Part shown: piece by piece, positions 1 through 10,898 of the stretch
Layout: the number at the start of each line of letters is the position of its first letter
Numbering within the stretch: the stretch's first letter is position 1
NCBI GenBank assembly: GCA_022616535.1
Contig: JAKEEM010000051.1
Span: 1-64,000, forward strand
From: Chlorobiota bacterium
GTDB taxonomy: Bacteria > Bacteroidota > Ignavibacteria > Tepidaquicellales > OLB5
Reading direction: 5' to 3'
DNA length: 64,000 nt
The notes under the pieces: model-generated
Databases searched by the model: none
What the model was told of the DNA's origin: nothing
The model's input: only the letters and a program-made list of their open reading frames with translations
Program-made: the position numbers and the translations under genes

Positions 1-1934
1 ATTGCCGCATGCTCCCGCGATGAACCTTCGCCGTAATTATCCTCGCCAACTGCAACCCATGGAATATTTTTTGCCTTATATTCACGGGCAACATTGGGGA
101 CTTCATCATAGCTGCCTGTGAGCAGGTTTTTAACGGAGTTAGTTTTATCATTGAATGAATTAACCGCGCCGATAAACATATTGTTTGAAATATTATCAAG
201 GTGTCCGCGGAATTTGAGCCACGGTCCCGCCATTGAAATATGGTCGGTTGTGCATTTTCCCTTCACTTTAATCAGCACCCTCATATCCTTAAATTCTTTT
301 TCGAAATTTGGATGAACAAACGGGAAGAGTCTTTGCAGTCGTTTGCTGTTCGGGTCAATTTCAACCTGCACTTTAGAACCTTCTGTTGCCGGCTCAACGT
401 ATCCTTCATTCCCTTTTAAAAATCCTTTCGAAGGGAGTTCCTCGCCTTTCGGTTCATCCAGAGTAACAAGCTCGCCCATATCATTTACAAGCGTATCGGT
501 TAATGGATTAAACGTAAGCTTTCCGGCCAGTGCAAACGCCGTTACAATTTCCGGCGATGCGACAAATGCGTGTGTTGCGGCGTTTCCGTCATTGCGCTTT
601 GAGAAATTACGGTTATAAGAAGTAATGATTGAATTTTTCTCACCCTCTTTAACATCATGTCGCTTCCACTGTCCGATGCAGGGTCCGCAGGCATTTGCAA
701 GCACAAGCCCGCCGACTTTTTCGAATAACTCAAGCTGCCCGTCACGCTCGATTGTTGCGCGTATCTGCTCGGAACCCGGCGTAATTGTAAACTCTGACTT
801 TACCTTAAGCCCTTTTTCAATCGCCTGCTTTGCAACAGATGCCGCGCGTTCCATATCTTCGTATGATGAATTCGTGCAGCTTCCAATCAGTGCAACTTTT
901 AATTCCTCGGGATACTCTTTTTCCTTCACCGCATCCTTAAATTTTGAAACAGGCCAGGCGAGGTCGGGAGTAAACGGTCCGTTAATATACGGCTCAAGCT
1001 TACTTAAATCGATTTCTATAATTTCATCATAATATTTCTCGCTCCCCGCATCGGGTTTTAAATAATCTCCAAGCCCGCTTGCCAAATTGCCTATTTCTTC
1101 CCTGCCGGTTGCTTTAAGGTAGGTGAACATCCTTTCATCATAAGCGAAAATTGATGTTGTAGCTCCGATTTCCGCGCCCATATTGCAAATTGTTCCCTTG
1201 CCTGTGCATGAAATCGATTTTGCTCCCTCGCCGAAATACTCAACAATAGCACCCGTTCCGCCTTTAACTGTGAGAATACCGGAAACTTTTAAAATTACAT
1301 CTTTTGGCGAAGTCCACCCGCTCATTCTTCCGGTTAAGTGAACTCCGATGAGTTTAGGCCATTTGAGCTCCCAGGGCATGCCTGCCATTACATCGACCGC
1401 ATCAGCGCCACCTACTCCAATTGCCACCATACCGAGACCCCCTGCGTTTGGCGTGTGCGAGTCTGTTCCAATCATCATTCCCCCCGGAAAAGCGTAATTT
1501 TCCAAAACAACCTGGTGAATTATCCCGGCTCCCGGTTTCCAGAAACCAAGACCGTATTTATTAGACACGCTTGCGAGGAAATCATAAACCTCTTTGTTTT
1601 CGTCGAATGCTCTCAGCAAATCTTTTGCTGAGCCAACCTCCGCCTGAATCAAGTGGTCGCAGTGCACGGTTGAAGGCACTGTAACTCTGGGTATGCCGGC
1701 TGACATAAACTGAAGCAGCGCCATTTGCGCCGTTGCATCCTGCATTGCAACTCTGTCGGGAGCGAATTCAACAAAATCCTTCCCGCCTGAAAAGGGTTTT
1801 TCGGTTTTACTCCAAAGATGCGAATAAAGTACTTTCTCAGCATAAGTCATAGGGCGGTTTAGAACTTTCTTAGCTTCATCAACCTTGCCTTTAAATCCGG
1901 AATAAATCTTTTTAATTAAAACTAAGTCAAACAT
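1..1934 (-). CDS. acn: Aconitate hydratase, N-terminal part (3' end lies beyond the left edge)
   Basis: Absent from the ORF track because it is open at the edge. The reverse complement from 1934 reads [41 protein letters not shown]...[40 protein letters not shown], and further on [13 protein letters not shown] and [10 protein letters not shown] (aconitase Fe-S signatures). Confidence 0.93.
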   Translation of the reverse strand, partial: MFDLVLIKKIYSGFKGKVDEAKKVLNRPMTYAEKVLYSHLWSKTEKPFSGGKDFVEFAPDRVAMQDATAQMALLQFMSAGIPRVTVPSTVHCDHLIQAEVGSAKDLLRAFDENKEVYDFLASVSNKYGLGFWKPGAGIIHQVVLENYAFPGGMMIGTDSHTPNAGGLGMVAIGVGGADAVDVMAGMPWELKWPKLIGVHLTGRMSGWTSPKDVILKVSGILTVKGGTGAIVEYFGEGAKSISCTGKGTICNMGAEIGATTSIFAYDERMFTYLKATGREEIGNLASGLGDYLKPDAGSEKYYDEIIEIDLSKLEPYINGPFTPDLAWPVSKFKDAVKEKEYPEELKVALIGSCTNSSYEDMERAASVAKQAIEKGLKVKSEFTITPGSEQIRATIERDGQLELFEKVGGLVLANACGPCIGQWKRHDVKEGEKNSIITSYNRNFSKRNDGNAATHAFVASPEIVTAFALAGKLTFNPLTDTLVNDMGELVTLDEPKGEELPSKGFLKGNEGYVEPATEGSKVQVEIDPNSKRLQRLFPFVHPNFEKEFKDMRVLIKVKGKCTTDHISMAGPWLKFRGHLDNISNNMFIGAVNSFNDKTNSVKNLLTGSYDEVPNVAREYKAKNIPWVAVGEDNYGEGSSREHAA

Positions 1935-1954
1935 TTTATAACCCTGTTATACGA

Positions 1955-2680
1955 TTAATTTGTAAAACTTATATTTTCTTCTTTCAGTAATTCCAATCCC
2001 TTAAACTTCAACAGAAGCTGAGCCACGGTTACGACATCTTTCATGCAGTAATTTTTAATTCTTTCCAAATCTTTCTCAATCCAGTATGTGCTCCACACAA
2101 CGCTTCCGTCAATATCATTCTTTGGTGATTCTATCCCGAACACTTCCGCAAGCAGGTTAAGCGATGTAAAGCTTTTATAATCGCCGAACTTCCACATATC
2201 CATCGTATCAAGCAGCTGAACCTCCCACGGTTTTTTGCCGGAGTTATTCAGCAGGTGCGGGATCTCGACACCGTTTACAAGGCATCTCCTCGCAATGTAA
2301 GGAAAGTCAAACTCCCTGCTGTTATGCCCGCAAAGCATATGCTCATCGGTGCTGAAGCTTTTATTCAGCGTTTCGCAAAACTCAGCTAAAATCTTTTTCT
2401 CATCATCGCCGTAAAAAGCTTTTACCTTGAATGATAAGCCGTCTCCGTTATCATAAAAATATCCTGCACAGATGCAAATAATTTTCCCGAATTCGGCGAA
2501 AATTCCAGCTCTTTGGTAAAGCCCTTCTGGGGAGAGCCCTTCCTTCAATTCCCTCTGCATTTTCTTTTTCCAAAGCTCTTTCCACGGCTCTGGAAGCTCA
2601 AAATAGCTCGCGTACTGCGGAACAGTCTCTATATCTATAACAAGAACGTTTTTTAAATTTATCCTCTCAAGCATAAACAC
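1955..2680 (-). CDS. Predicted PolB-like 3'-5' exonuclease (RNase H fold)
   Basis: DIETVP, GHNSREFDFPYIARR and YCMKDVVTVAQL match Exo I/II/III style DEDDy motifs. Confidence 0.8.
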   Translation of the reverse strand: MFMLERINLKNVLVIDIETVPQYASYFELPEPWKELWKKKMQRELKEGLSPEGLYQRAGIFAEFGKIICICAGYFYDNGDGLSFKVKAFYGDDEKKILAEFCETLNKSFSTDEHMLCGHNSREFDFPYIARRCLVNGVEIPHLLNNSGKKPWEVQLLDTMDMWKFGDYKSFTSLNLLAEVFGIESPKNDIDGSVVWSTYWIEKDLERIKNYCMKDVVTVAQLLLKFKGLELLKEENISFTN

Positions 2681-3031
2681 TCAAAAAGCGTTTTCAATAT
2701 GATTAATCTTCTCCTGCTTGCCGTTGAATGTTATTGCAATTACATCGAACCTTTTTTCGTAATCCGTATACTCATCGTGCTCAATCAAAAATCCTTCGGC
2801 TGATTTCAAAATCTGCTCCTGCTTCTGCTCTGTAACTGACTCCTCCGGTTCTCCGAAGAATTTGTTTTTTCTCGTTTTGACCTCCGCAAAAATCAGAATT
2901 TTCCTTTCGTCATCTTTAAAGATTAAGTCAATCTCCGCTCTATCGAATCGGAAATTCTGCTCAACCAGCTTAAACCCCTTTTTCTCAAAATGCTTTTTCG
3001 CAATTTCCTCACCGGTTTTGCCGAGATTCAA
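2681..3031 (-). CDS. YraN/UPF0102 family endonuclease-like protein
   Basis: GKTGEEIAKKHFEKKGFKLVEQNFR...EIDLIFKDD...FAEVKTRK; sits next to rnhB, as is common. Confidence 0.88.
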   Translation of the reverse strand: MNLGKTGEEIAKKHFEKKGFKLVEQNFRFDRAEIDLIFKDDERKILIFAEVKTRKNKFFGEPEESVTEQKQEQILKSAEGFLIEHDEYTDYEKRFDVIAITFNGKQEKINHIENAF

Positions 3032-3663
3032 AATAATTCTCCCTGCAGGACTTTAATATTAAACGAACGCCTGTGGATGCCCGTGTATCCGAACTCAAGC
3101 AGCTCATCAACATGCTTCTGCGTGCAGTAGCCCTTATGATGGGAAAAAGTAAAGTTGGGATAAAGATTTTCGTATTCAGTCATAATCCTGTCCCTTGTTA
3201 CCTTTGCAATTATAGACGCTGCCGCAACCGTAAAGCTTTTCTCGTCGGCTTTAATTAGGTTTTCAACCTTTGCCGAGCCGTTTTTATAAAAATTCCCGTC
3301 TGCAATTATCAATTCCGGCACCAAATTAAGCGTTGAAACCGCCTTATCCATCGCAGTTCTGGTCGCCTCAAGGATGTTAATCTCGTCAATTTCATTGTTG
3401 CACGATACCCCTATGCTGTATGAAAGCGCCGAGCTTATTATTTCCTCGTACAGCTCTTTCCTTTTGGCAGGCGGAACCTGTTTTGAGTCATACACCCCTT
3501 CAATATAAACGTCGTCGCTGAATATCACCGCAGCCGCCACAACGGGACCCGCAATCGGACCCCTGCCCGCCTCGTCGACGCCGCACAAAAGCCCGCCGTA
3601 CCTGCCTCTGATGCTGTTATCAAATCTTATAATAGAGTGAGTCCTTCGGGCTGTGTTCTTCAT
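3028..3663 (-). CDS. rnhB: Ribonuclease HII
   Basis: GVDEAGRGPIAGPVVAAAVI, YDSKQVPPAKRKELYEEI, SIIAKVTRDRIM. Confidence 0.95.
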   Translation of the reverse strand: MKNTARRTHSIIRFDNSIRGRYGGLLCGVDEAGRGPIAGPVVAAAVIFSDDVYIEGVYDSKQVPPAKRKELYEEIISSALSYSIGVSCNNEIDEINILEATRTAMDKAVSTLNLVPELIIADGNFYKNGSAKVENLIKADEKSFTVAAASIIAKVTRDRIMTEYENLYPNFTFSHHKGYCTQKHVDELLEFGYTGIHRRSFNIKVLQGELF

Positions 3664-3731
3664 TTACCTGTTTGAACGCCAAAATTACCAAATTAACTTT
3701 GAATTTAAAATTCTATAAACTATCTTAATAT

Positions 3732-4433
3732 ATGTTCCGAAGAACTTTAAACAGGGTTTTAGACGAAATCGTTAACTTCGTTTTACCGAACAGCTGCTTA
3801 TGCTGTGAGTCACCCATTGCTCCCGATGAACGTTTTATCTGCATGAACTGCTTCAAAAAGCTTGAAAAATTTGGCCTGCCCCACCCCTGGAAAGAGGAAT
3901 TTATTGCAAAAAGCGTTATCGATAACTCGCTCAGTGCATTTTGGTTCAGGGAAGGAACGGCAATTCAAACCTTGCTCCATTGTATGAAATATGAGAAAAT
4001 GAAATCCGTCGGCAGAATGCTGGGAAACCAAATCGGCAGGCAAATTGCAGAGCTGAACGGAATGACATTTGATTATGTTGTTCCCGTTCCCCTGCATAAA
4101 GCAAGAATCCGCGACCGGCAGTATAACCAAAGCGAGTTTATCGCAAAGGGAATGAGCGAGGTCCTTAACGCAAAAGTTTTAAATGATGCTCTAATCAGAA
4201 TACGTTACACTCAAACGCAGACTAAGCTTAACAAAGCCGAGAGAAAAGAAAATGTCAAAGGCGCATTTGAGGTAAATCAAAAGCATAAGGATAAAATCAC
4301 GGCTAAAAACATTATAGTAGTTGATGATGTGATTACAACCGGCGCAACTATACTTGAATGCGCGGAGGTGCTGAAAAAATCCGGCGCGGGAAAAATATGG
4401 GTTTGCTCAGCCGCTTATGCTGCATTGGATTAG
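3732..4433 (+). CDS. ComF family protein / phosphoribosyltransferase-like
   Basis: CLCCESPI...CMNCF N-terminal zinc motif; VVPVPLHKARIRDRQYNQSEFIAKG; IIVVDDVITTGATILE PRPP-binding motif. Confidence 0.92.
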   Translation: MFRRTLNRVLDEIVNFVLPNSCLCCESPIAPDERFICMNCFKKLEKFGLPHPWKEEFIAKSVIDNSLSAFWFREGTAIQTLLHCMKYEKMKSVGRMLGNQIGRQIAELNGMTFDYVVPVPLHKARIRDRQYNQSEFIAKGMSEVLNAKVLNDALIRIRYTQTQTKLNKAERKENVKGAFEVNQKHKDKITAKNIIVVDDVITTGATILECAEVLKKSGAGKIWVCSAAYAALD

Positions 4434-4820
4434 CTACTTTAAATAAATCATCTCCGCGTCGATTCTGTAGCCCTGAATGTTTGCGGTGTTTTCGTAGCCG
4501 AAAATTATACCGTATTTTATAAACGCCTTTACAATAACAGTTTTGCCGATAAAGCTGTTTACATCAAGCGAGGGCGCATTGGCAGTGAGGGGGTACTTAT
4601 AATTATCAGGCAGGACAAGCTCCCAGTCCCAGATTTTTTCATCGCCGAGCTTCGAGCTGTCGCGCGGCGGAACATACTCAATAATCTTCCCCTCAACAAA
4701 CGCATTTTGATTCTGGTGCGCCTCTAAATCCGTATATGAGCGGCAGGTATCAATCTCCTGCGCGCAGGCGCTTGATGTTATGAAAAGAAATGCGAAGATG
4801 AATGTTATGTGTTTGTGCAT
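4434..4820 (-). CDS. Hypothetical secreted protein
   Basis: Signal peptide MHKHITFIFAFLFITSSACAQ; no family recognised. Confidence 0.6.
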   Translation of the reverse strand: MHKHITFIFAFLFITSSACAQEIDTCRSYTDLEAHQNQNAFVEGKIIEYVPPRDSSKLGDEKIWDWELVLPDNYKYPLTANAPSLDVNSFIGKTVIVKAFIKYGIIFGYENTANIQGYRIDAEMIYLK

Positions 4821-4834
4821 GTGAATAATTTAAT

Positions 4835-6184
4835 TCAATCTATTAAACTCATTTCAATTTGTTTCTCTAGTTCAAGAACCCAATCTATCTCAATAATTCC
4901 ACCTCTTCCTTTTCTATCAAAACGCATATAACGATTCTTAATTTTATACCCCCATTTATTAATAAGTTTAAAACCATTTCTTCGGGCAATTTCGATAACA
5001 ATATTCGCAGTATCAAAATAGGTGCCGCTAACTTTACTATCGCCTATTATTACAATGTAGGGTGTACCTACTGTTAAACATTTTGACATCTCTTTAAAGT
5101 GTTTTTCCATTTCTAAAAAATACTTATATGTAATATAGGAGTGTTTGTGGCCATTCTTCTTATCACTATTAAAAACTATTTGTAATTTCTTGTCTAAACT
5201 TTCTATGCCAAACGGCGTATTAATTGGAGTATAATGTTTAAATTCGACCTTGGATAAATGTTTGTTACCGATATATTCTCTTTTTTTACCATTTTGTTTA
5301 TCTTGAGTTTGCATATCAAACAAATCGCCAACCCAAAATAATTCTGCCATTTGATTGTAAATATAATCTATGGATTTAATGTAGGGTGGAGAAGTAATAA
5401 CTAAATCAATATTATGACCTTCGAGCTTATCCAGAAGAAATACGTTGCTTGATGTACAAACCACTTTACTATGCAAATTAGGGTTTACAATATCTGTAAA
5501 TAACCTTATTCGATCAAAAAATAAAACTAGTTGTTGAAAAAACAGATTATTTACTTCTTCTGGCATTTTTAATTTTGTATGGGAAACATATGTTTTTTGT
5601 GACTCATTATCAGCATTTGATACTCGCCTGATAATGGATGAAAAACAAATAATCAAAAGATCTACAATGTCTTTAATTTCCTTTTCGCTTCCAAATCTTA
5701 CTTGTATCTGGTCAATCAAACCCCTAATTAAACTAAGTTTTCTAATAGCATCTTCAGTAAACCAATGTTTCAAATTTTCACATGCCGGTTTAAAATTACC
5801 ATTACGTTTTCTTTTTATATTTTTAATTAACCAATCACAAATTATATCTAATGTAGGGACATCGATCCTTGTTATCTTAACTTTTGAAATTAATACAGAT
5901 AAAGGGTCAACATCAAACCCTATAACATTGTGACCGGCCAAAATACCTTCCACGAGGGTTGTCCCTGAACCGCAAAATGGTTCTAAAATTGTTTTGTTTT
6001 CAAAACCATTTAAATACTTTGATATTGCCCATTTAGGCAAATGTGGAATAAATTTTGCGGGGTATTTATGGAATCCATGGGTAAAGGAAGTTACTTCTTT
6101 CGTTGAGATGTTTAATATCGAACCTTCTTCAACTTCAATAGGAATAGTTTCCTTAACATAAACAAATTCCGGCTTAACTTTCAT
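4835..6184 (-). CDS. DNA methyltransferase (N4-cytosine/N6-adenine type), R-M locus 1, second methylase
   Basis: ILEPFCGSGTTLVEGILAG (SAM-binding motif I), then VITSPPYIKSIDYIYNQ (catalytic motif IV, SPPY). Overlaps the upstream methylase by 4 bp. Confidence 0.88.
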   Translation of the reverse strand: MKVKPEFVYVKETIPIEVEEGSILNISTKEVTSFTHGFHKYPAKFIPHLPKWAISKYLNGFENKTILEPFCGSGTTLVEGILAGHNVIGFDVDPLSVLISKVKITRIDVPTLDIICDWLIKNIKRKRNGNFKPACENLKHWFTEDAIRKLSLIRGLIDQIQVRFGSEKEIKDIVDLLIICFSSIIRRVSNADNESQKTYVSHTKLKMPEEVNNLFFQQLVLFFDRIRLFTDIVNPNLHSKVVCTSSNVFLLDKLEGHNIDLVITSPPYIKSIDYIYNQMAELFWVGDLFDMQTQDKQNGKKREYIGNKHLSKVEFKHYTPINTPFGIESLDKKLQIVFNSDKKNGHKHSYITYKYFLEMEKHFKEMSKCLTVGTPYIVIIGDSKVSGTYFDTANIVIEIARRNGFKLINKWGYKIKNRYMRFDRKGRGGIIEIDWVLELEKQIEMSLID

Positions 6185-7614
6185 TTCTCTAGCAATATGA
6201 TACTTTCGCGTAAATATCTTTTCAGAAATTCTAAATTTTGTTTCTGTTGTGAACTTGTTGTTAAATGTCTAGTTATATATATACCTTTTACTTTAAACCC
6301 AATTTCTCTTGCTATATCTGAAATAAGTAAATCCGAAGGTACTATCACGCCAGAATACGCTGAATTACCCACCACAATCCCGACAATTCCGCCTTTTTTG
6401 GTTTGAATATAGGTCTTACTAAGTAAAATATTCATGTCATCAAAGTAACCTCTGATTACACTAGGTATTTTTTTGCTCCATAATTTAGCAACATCAAACA
6501 TTCCTATTAACTTCTCAAGGCTTTTATTCTTATAAAGAACAGTCTTATGATTTAATGAATTTGTATTTGACCTCAGTCCATTATTTCTTAATATACGAAA
6601 TTCTTCCTTATTCGAAACAAATCCTCCCAGCCATAAATCTATTTTATGAATTTCAAAATAATCGAAACAATTGCAATACGGCGGAGAAAAGAAAGTAAAG
6701 TTTATTTCATCTGTAAAGAAATCATCAAATTTTAAGCTATTCCCTTCAAATATACGTGGAATATAATTACTTGATCCATAGTTATTTTGCAGATCCGATA
6801 ACATCAGTTCCAATTGTTTTAGTAACGTTGATTTGACGAAATTGAATTTATCAATTGGATAGACTTTTTTTTCCCATATATCTTTTTTAATGTTAATATA
6901 ACCGTTCCGTGTCCTTTTTCTATTCTTGTATTTTATCCCATTACCTTCTTTCTTAATATTTGACACGCTCTCAATGATTGAAAGCCATGCAACAAAAAGG
7001 AAATTTCTTGCCTTTTCAAAATTTATATTTAGAATATAATTTTTAAATAAAATTAATGAGTTTAGAATATCGGAATTAAAAACCTTGGCTACTAATTCAA
7101 AATTTATGTTAATTTCTACTTCTTTATTCTTCAATAATTTTAACCTTTGAATTGCCTTCTTTATTTTTTTTATATCATCCATAGTGTAATGTGTATTTTC
7201 AACCCTTGCTACTAAAACAGAAATGGGGTTTACATCCATGCCAATTCCTTGTAGATCGCTTAAGCGCGCAGCGAGTAATGTTGTTCCGCTTCCACAAAAG
7301 GGGTCAAAAATGTTACCCTTAACATTGAATTCTTTTATAAAAGCATTCACTAACCTTAAGGAATAACCCTCTCTATAAGGGAACCACCTTTGAACGGGAA
7401 TACTATATGCATTTTGAAAATGTACTTGGCTTCGCAATGAGCTTGCATTGAACAAGACAAATTTTCGTTCTAAATCTTTATATATCTTTAATTGTTCATG
7501 TTGCTTACCGCTAACTTCTGGTTCAAATAAAGGGAAGACGTCTACTTGCTCGTTAACAAACGTAACCCTAAATTCATCAAAATACTCCCTATATGGCACT
7601 ATAGTCAATGACAT
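6181..7614 (-). CDS. DNA methyltransferase (N4-cytosine/N6-adenine type), R-M locus 1, first methylase
   Basis: NIFDPFCGSGTTLLAARL, then FFSPPYCNCFDYFE; motif order parallels the adjacent methylase. Confidence 0.85.
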   Translation of the reverse strand: MSLTIVPYREYFDEFRVTFVNEQVDVFPLFEPEVSGKQHEQLKIYKDLERKFVLFNASSLRSQVHFQNAYSIPVQRWFPYREGYSLRLVNAFIKEFNVKGNIFDPFCGSGTTLLAARLSDLQGIGMDVNPISVLVARVENTHYTMDDIKKIKKAIQRLKLLKNKEVEININFELVAKVFNSDILNSLILFKNYILNINFEKARNFLFVAWLSIIESVSNIKKEGNGIKYKNRKRTRNGYINIKKDIWEKKVYPIDKFNFVKSTLLKQLELMLSDLQNNYGSSNYIPRIFEGNSLKFDDFFTDEINFTFFSPPYCNCFDYFEIHKIDLWLGGFVSNKEEFRILRNNGLRSNTNSLNHKTVLYKNKSLEKLIGMFDVAKLWSKKIPSVIRGYFDDMNILLSKTYIQTKKGGIVGIVVGNSAYSGVIVPSDLLISDIAREIGFKVKGIYITRHLTTSSQQKQNLEFLKRYLRESIILLEK

Positions 7615-8889
7615 TTAATTTTTAAATTTAAAATTACGGTGATACCGGATAAATTCTGCGAGGGGCATCTTACTATCAATCCGACTCTTTATTACAATAC
7701 TATTACTTGAAAGAATTACAGTTTTTAAATTTTGATCTACAATCTCTGAGAATTTTGGAGAAGTTATTATTCTATGATCATCGGTTAAAGAAAAATAACC
7801 CTTATCAAACGCAATATGGCAGTGTCGACACAAACAAATTCCATTCAAAATATGAGTTCTATGAGGTGGAGCACCATCAGGCACATTATCAGGTTTAATA
7901 TGCGATGCTTCCACAAAAATTTGACCATTTACATCACAATTAGGTACAGCACAAATATAATTATATTTCTTTTTTATCCTAATTGCCCATGCAGCATTCC
8001 TCATCCTCCTTGTACTATTTGCAAATCTTAAATCTGTGCTTAATATATCTAATTCCGGTATCTGACTTTCTTCTTCTTCGGAAACAGCTTCCACTAAGGG
8101 AGCCGTATAAATTTCATCTGTGATTTGCTCCTCAATACTTTGTTGTTGTGTGATGTTTTCGAAAATTTCTTTTATAGATACCTTAAAAGGTGAGATTTCA
8201 ATTAAGGGATTATCTCTTATCGATTCCCAATCTGCATCGCTTAACAAAGTATTCGGTGTAAAATTTTTTATTTCTCTAACAAAATTTGGGTATTTGCTCG
8301 TATAAATTAGTCGATCATTTAATTCATTAAAAAGACCTGAATTAATCAGATCTCTTTTCCAGTATGATGCATCTCTTGCCACGCCTTCCTTTGTACCATC
8401 TACAAGAGCTGAGAATTCTGTTAAGGAAATTGAATTATCATTGTCAAGGTTATTCAATAAAAATTTTAATGGGATATCACCTTGAGCGGGATTTGTCGAA
8501 TATTGTGCATGAGAATCATTAAAAGCAAAAATCGCTAATGAAATCGAAAGGGTGAGCTCATAAATTTGTTGCGCTGCAATGTAATTACCAATAGTATATA
8601 GATCGTTCCATATCGAGCCCATTCGCGTCCATATAAGGGGGCACAAATTCCCTTCTTTAATAAATCCATATCTTATCATCGTGCGTATTTTGGTTTGCAT
8701 TGTTGAGGGTTGCACTCCAACGATTTCTGCAAATCTATATTGCATTGGATCAGTATACCTACTACCCGACCACCTCCATCCTGAATAATCAGGTTTTTGG
8801 CTTTCAATTACTAATTCTCTAACCGCAAGTAGCTCCTCTAAATTTGAGCTACTCCTAGAATGAAACCAATCACCATTTATTGAGGCCAT
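7615..8889 (-). CDS. HNH endonuclease, putative restriction enzyme of R-M locus 1
   Basis: CAVPNCDVNGQIFVEASHIKPDN...HRTHILNGICLCRHCHIAFDKGYFSLTDD (HNH); directly abuts the methylase start. Confidence 0.82.
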   Translation of the reverse strand: MASINGDWFHSRSSSNLEELLAVRELVIESQKPDYSGWRWSGSRYTDPMQYRFAEIVGVQPSTMQTKIRTMIRYGFIKEGNLCPLIWTRMGSIWNDLYTIGNYIAAQQIYELTLSISLAIFAFNDSHAQYSTNPAQGDIPLKFLLNNLDNDNSISLTEFSALVDGTKEGVARDASYWKRDLINSGLFNELNDRLIYTSKYPNFVREIKNFTPNTLLSDADWESIRDNPLIEISPFKVSIKEIFENITQQQSIEEQITDEIYTAPLVEAVSEEEESQIPELDILSTDLRFANSTRRMRNAAWAIRIKKKYNYICAVPNCDVNGQIFVEASHIKPDNVPDGAPPHRTHILNGICLCRHCHIAFDKGYFSLTDDHRIITSPKFSEIVDQNLKTVILSSNSIVIKSRIDSKMPLAEFIRYHRNFKFKN

Positions 8890-8953
8890 GATAACAATTT
8901 ATATCCAAAATTAAGCATTATTTTCTACCTACTCAATGCAACAAGTTTATTTT

Positions 8954-10417
8954 CTAATTTTTAATTTCTTTCACTTCCACCCCGCCTTTTTTATCTATAA
9001 TCACATACCCCAGCTCTCTTACTTTATTTCTTAATTCATCTGCCAGCTTAAAGTTCTTAGCCGCTTTCGCTTCTGCGCGCTTGTTTATAAGTTCCAAAAC
9101 CTCAGAGGGTATCCCCTGCTTTATTGGAGCATCTGGAATTTCAAACTCCGCCCAACTAATTTGTCCTCGTCTCGATTCATCAACAAATTTTTTAAGTTCC
9201 AAACCAAGCACACGGTCGAAATCATAAATCAGCTCAAGCTTGTTTTTGTCCGAAATGCCCGTGTTCCTTACAACTTCCCACGTCACCGCAAGCGCCTGCG
9301 GCATGTTGAGGTCATCGTTTACTGATTCCAGGAAATCCGATTTATATAAATTAACCCTGTCCTGCTCTCCTGATTTGCCCGGAGCATTTTCTTCCTTCAT
9401 CCTGATTATGTTTTGCTTCAGCCGGTTAAATGAATTCTTGGCTGAATCCAGCACGTCCCAGCTGAAAAGCAGTCTCTTGCGATAATGCGTGCCCAGGCAC
9501 ATATAGCGGTAATCAAGCGGCGAATAGCCCTTATCCGTTAAAGTCTTGAGACACAGAAACTCGCCCTTTGATTTGCTCATCTTTCCGTCATCTTCTTCAA
9601 GAAATGCCCCGTGGAGCCAGTAATGCGCAAAAGGCTTCCCCGTGCATGCCTCGGATTGCGCAATTTCGTTTGTGTGGTGAATAGGTATGTGGTCTATTCC
9701 CCCGCAGTGTATATCGAACGTATCGCCGAGAAATTTTCTGCTCATTGCCGAACACTCAATATGCCACCCGGGGAATCCAATCCCCCAGGGCGACTTCCAC
9801 TCCATCTGCCTTTTGGTATCCTTTGGCGAAAACTTCCACAGTGCAAAATCAGTCTTGTTGCGCTTCTCTGCGGAAAACTCAATCCTTTTGCCTTCCTCAA
9901 GCCCCTCCACATCGATTTGCGCCAGCTTGCCGTAATCACTCAGCTTGGACGTATCAAAGTAAACCCCGTCGCTTGTAATATAGGTAAATCCCTTGTCCTC
10001 AAGGCATTTAATCATATCAATCTGCTCTTTGATGTAATCCGTTGCTTTGGTATATTTTGTTGCCGGAATGATATTAAGCAGCTTTACATCGTCGATAAAG
10101 GCTTTTGTGTAGTAATCTGCAATTTCCCAAACGGATTTTCCCGTGCGCGCAGAACCTTTTTCCATTTTATCTTCGCCCTCGTCGGCATCCGATACCAAAT
10201 GCCCTACGTCTGTAATGTTCATAATATGGGTAACTTCGTAGCTATTATACATCAGTATGCGTTTTAAAAAATCCTCGAATAAATATGTTCGCATATTCCC
10301 TATATGCGGGTAATCGTAAACGGTCTGCCCACAGGTATACATTCCCGCTTTATGGGGAGCGATAGCCTCGAAGACCTGCTTTTGGCGGCCTAATGTGTTG
10401 AAAAACTGTAATTTCAT
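8954..10417 (-). CDS. cysS: Cysteinyl-tRNA synthetase
   Basis: MYTCGQTVYDYPHIGNMRTYLFEDFLKR, GWHIECSAMSRKFLG, CGGIDHIPIHHTNEIAQSEA, KMSKSKGEF. Confidence 0.97.
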   Translation of the reverse strand: MKLQFFNTLGRQKQVFEAIAPHKAGMYTCGQTVYDYPHIGNMRTYLFEDFLKRILMYNSYEVTHIMNITDVGHLVSDADEGEDKMEKGSARTGKSVWEIADYYTKAFIDDVKLLNIIPATKYTKATDYIKEQIDMIKCLEDKGFTYITSDGVYFDTSKLSDYGKLAQIDVEGLEEGKRIEFSAEKRNKTDFALWKFSPKDTKRQMEWKSPWGIGFPGWHIECSAMSRKFLGDTFDIHCGGIDHIPIHHTNEIAQSEACTGKPFAHYWLHGAFLEEDDGKMSKSKGEFLCLKTLTDKGYSPLDYRYMCLGTHYRKRLLFSWDVLDSAKNSFNRLKQNIIRMKEENAPGKSGEQDRVNLYKSDFLESVNDDLNMPQALAVTWEVVRNTGISDKNKLELIYDFDRVLGLELKKFVDESRRGQISWAEFEIPDAPIKQGIPSEVLELINKRAEAKAAKNFKLADELRNKVRELGYVIIDKKGGVEVKEIKN

Positions 10418-10424
10418 TTAAAGG

Positions 10425-10898
10425 TTACTTTCCGTAATTTATCTCAAATGTGCCGTCGGTAAAATATTTTTCGTCGGCATATTTGCTTGCGGTCCCGCTT
10501 TCCGATGCAACAAATCCAAACTCACCGTAAACTCTTCCCCCTTCATTGTATCTCACATTCAAAAACCCTGCCTTTGTCACAAATTTTGCAAAGCTGTTGA
10601 AGTTTACGTAGCGAAGTACAACACCGGGGCTGCTTCCGTAAAAATCAAAGATGCCTGTCTTTATCTCGGAAGGACCGCTGATGTAATTCCACGCAAGCTT
10701 GACTTCGTAATTTTTATCGCCTGCGCTTACTTCATACGAATAGGGATTTAACTCGGCGAACAAATCGCCTGTGTACTGCACGCCGTTTATCTTAACGCTT
10801 AGGGTTCCAACTTTGTTTGGCGGAGCCGTGATTCCAAAAGCCGCGCCTGAGAGTGTAACCAGAAAACAAAAGATTAAAAACCCTGGTTTTTGCTTCAT
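10425..10898 (-). CDS. Hypothetical secreted protein
   Basis: N-terminal signal peptide; no recognised domain. Confidence 0.6.
   Translation of the reverse strand: MKQKPGFLIFCFLVTLSGAAFGITAPPNKVGTLSVKINGVQYTGDLFAELNPYSYEVSAGDKNYEVKLAWNYISGPSEIKTGIFDFYGSSPGVVLRYVNFNSFAKFVTKAGFLNVRYNEGGRVYGEFGFVASESGTASKYADEKYFTDGTFEINYGK

Noticed and set aside
542-1843. Short ORFs on both strands (e.g. 625-1032 +, 1338-1631 +, 1649-1843 -)
   Set aside because: All lie inside the aconitase reading frame, which the track omits because it is open at the window edge.
9611-10267. 218-aa plus-strand ORF and neighbours (9687-9935, 9745-9978)
   Set aside because: Antisense to cysS, with composition typical of a shadow frame; cysS motifs are unambiguous.
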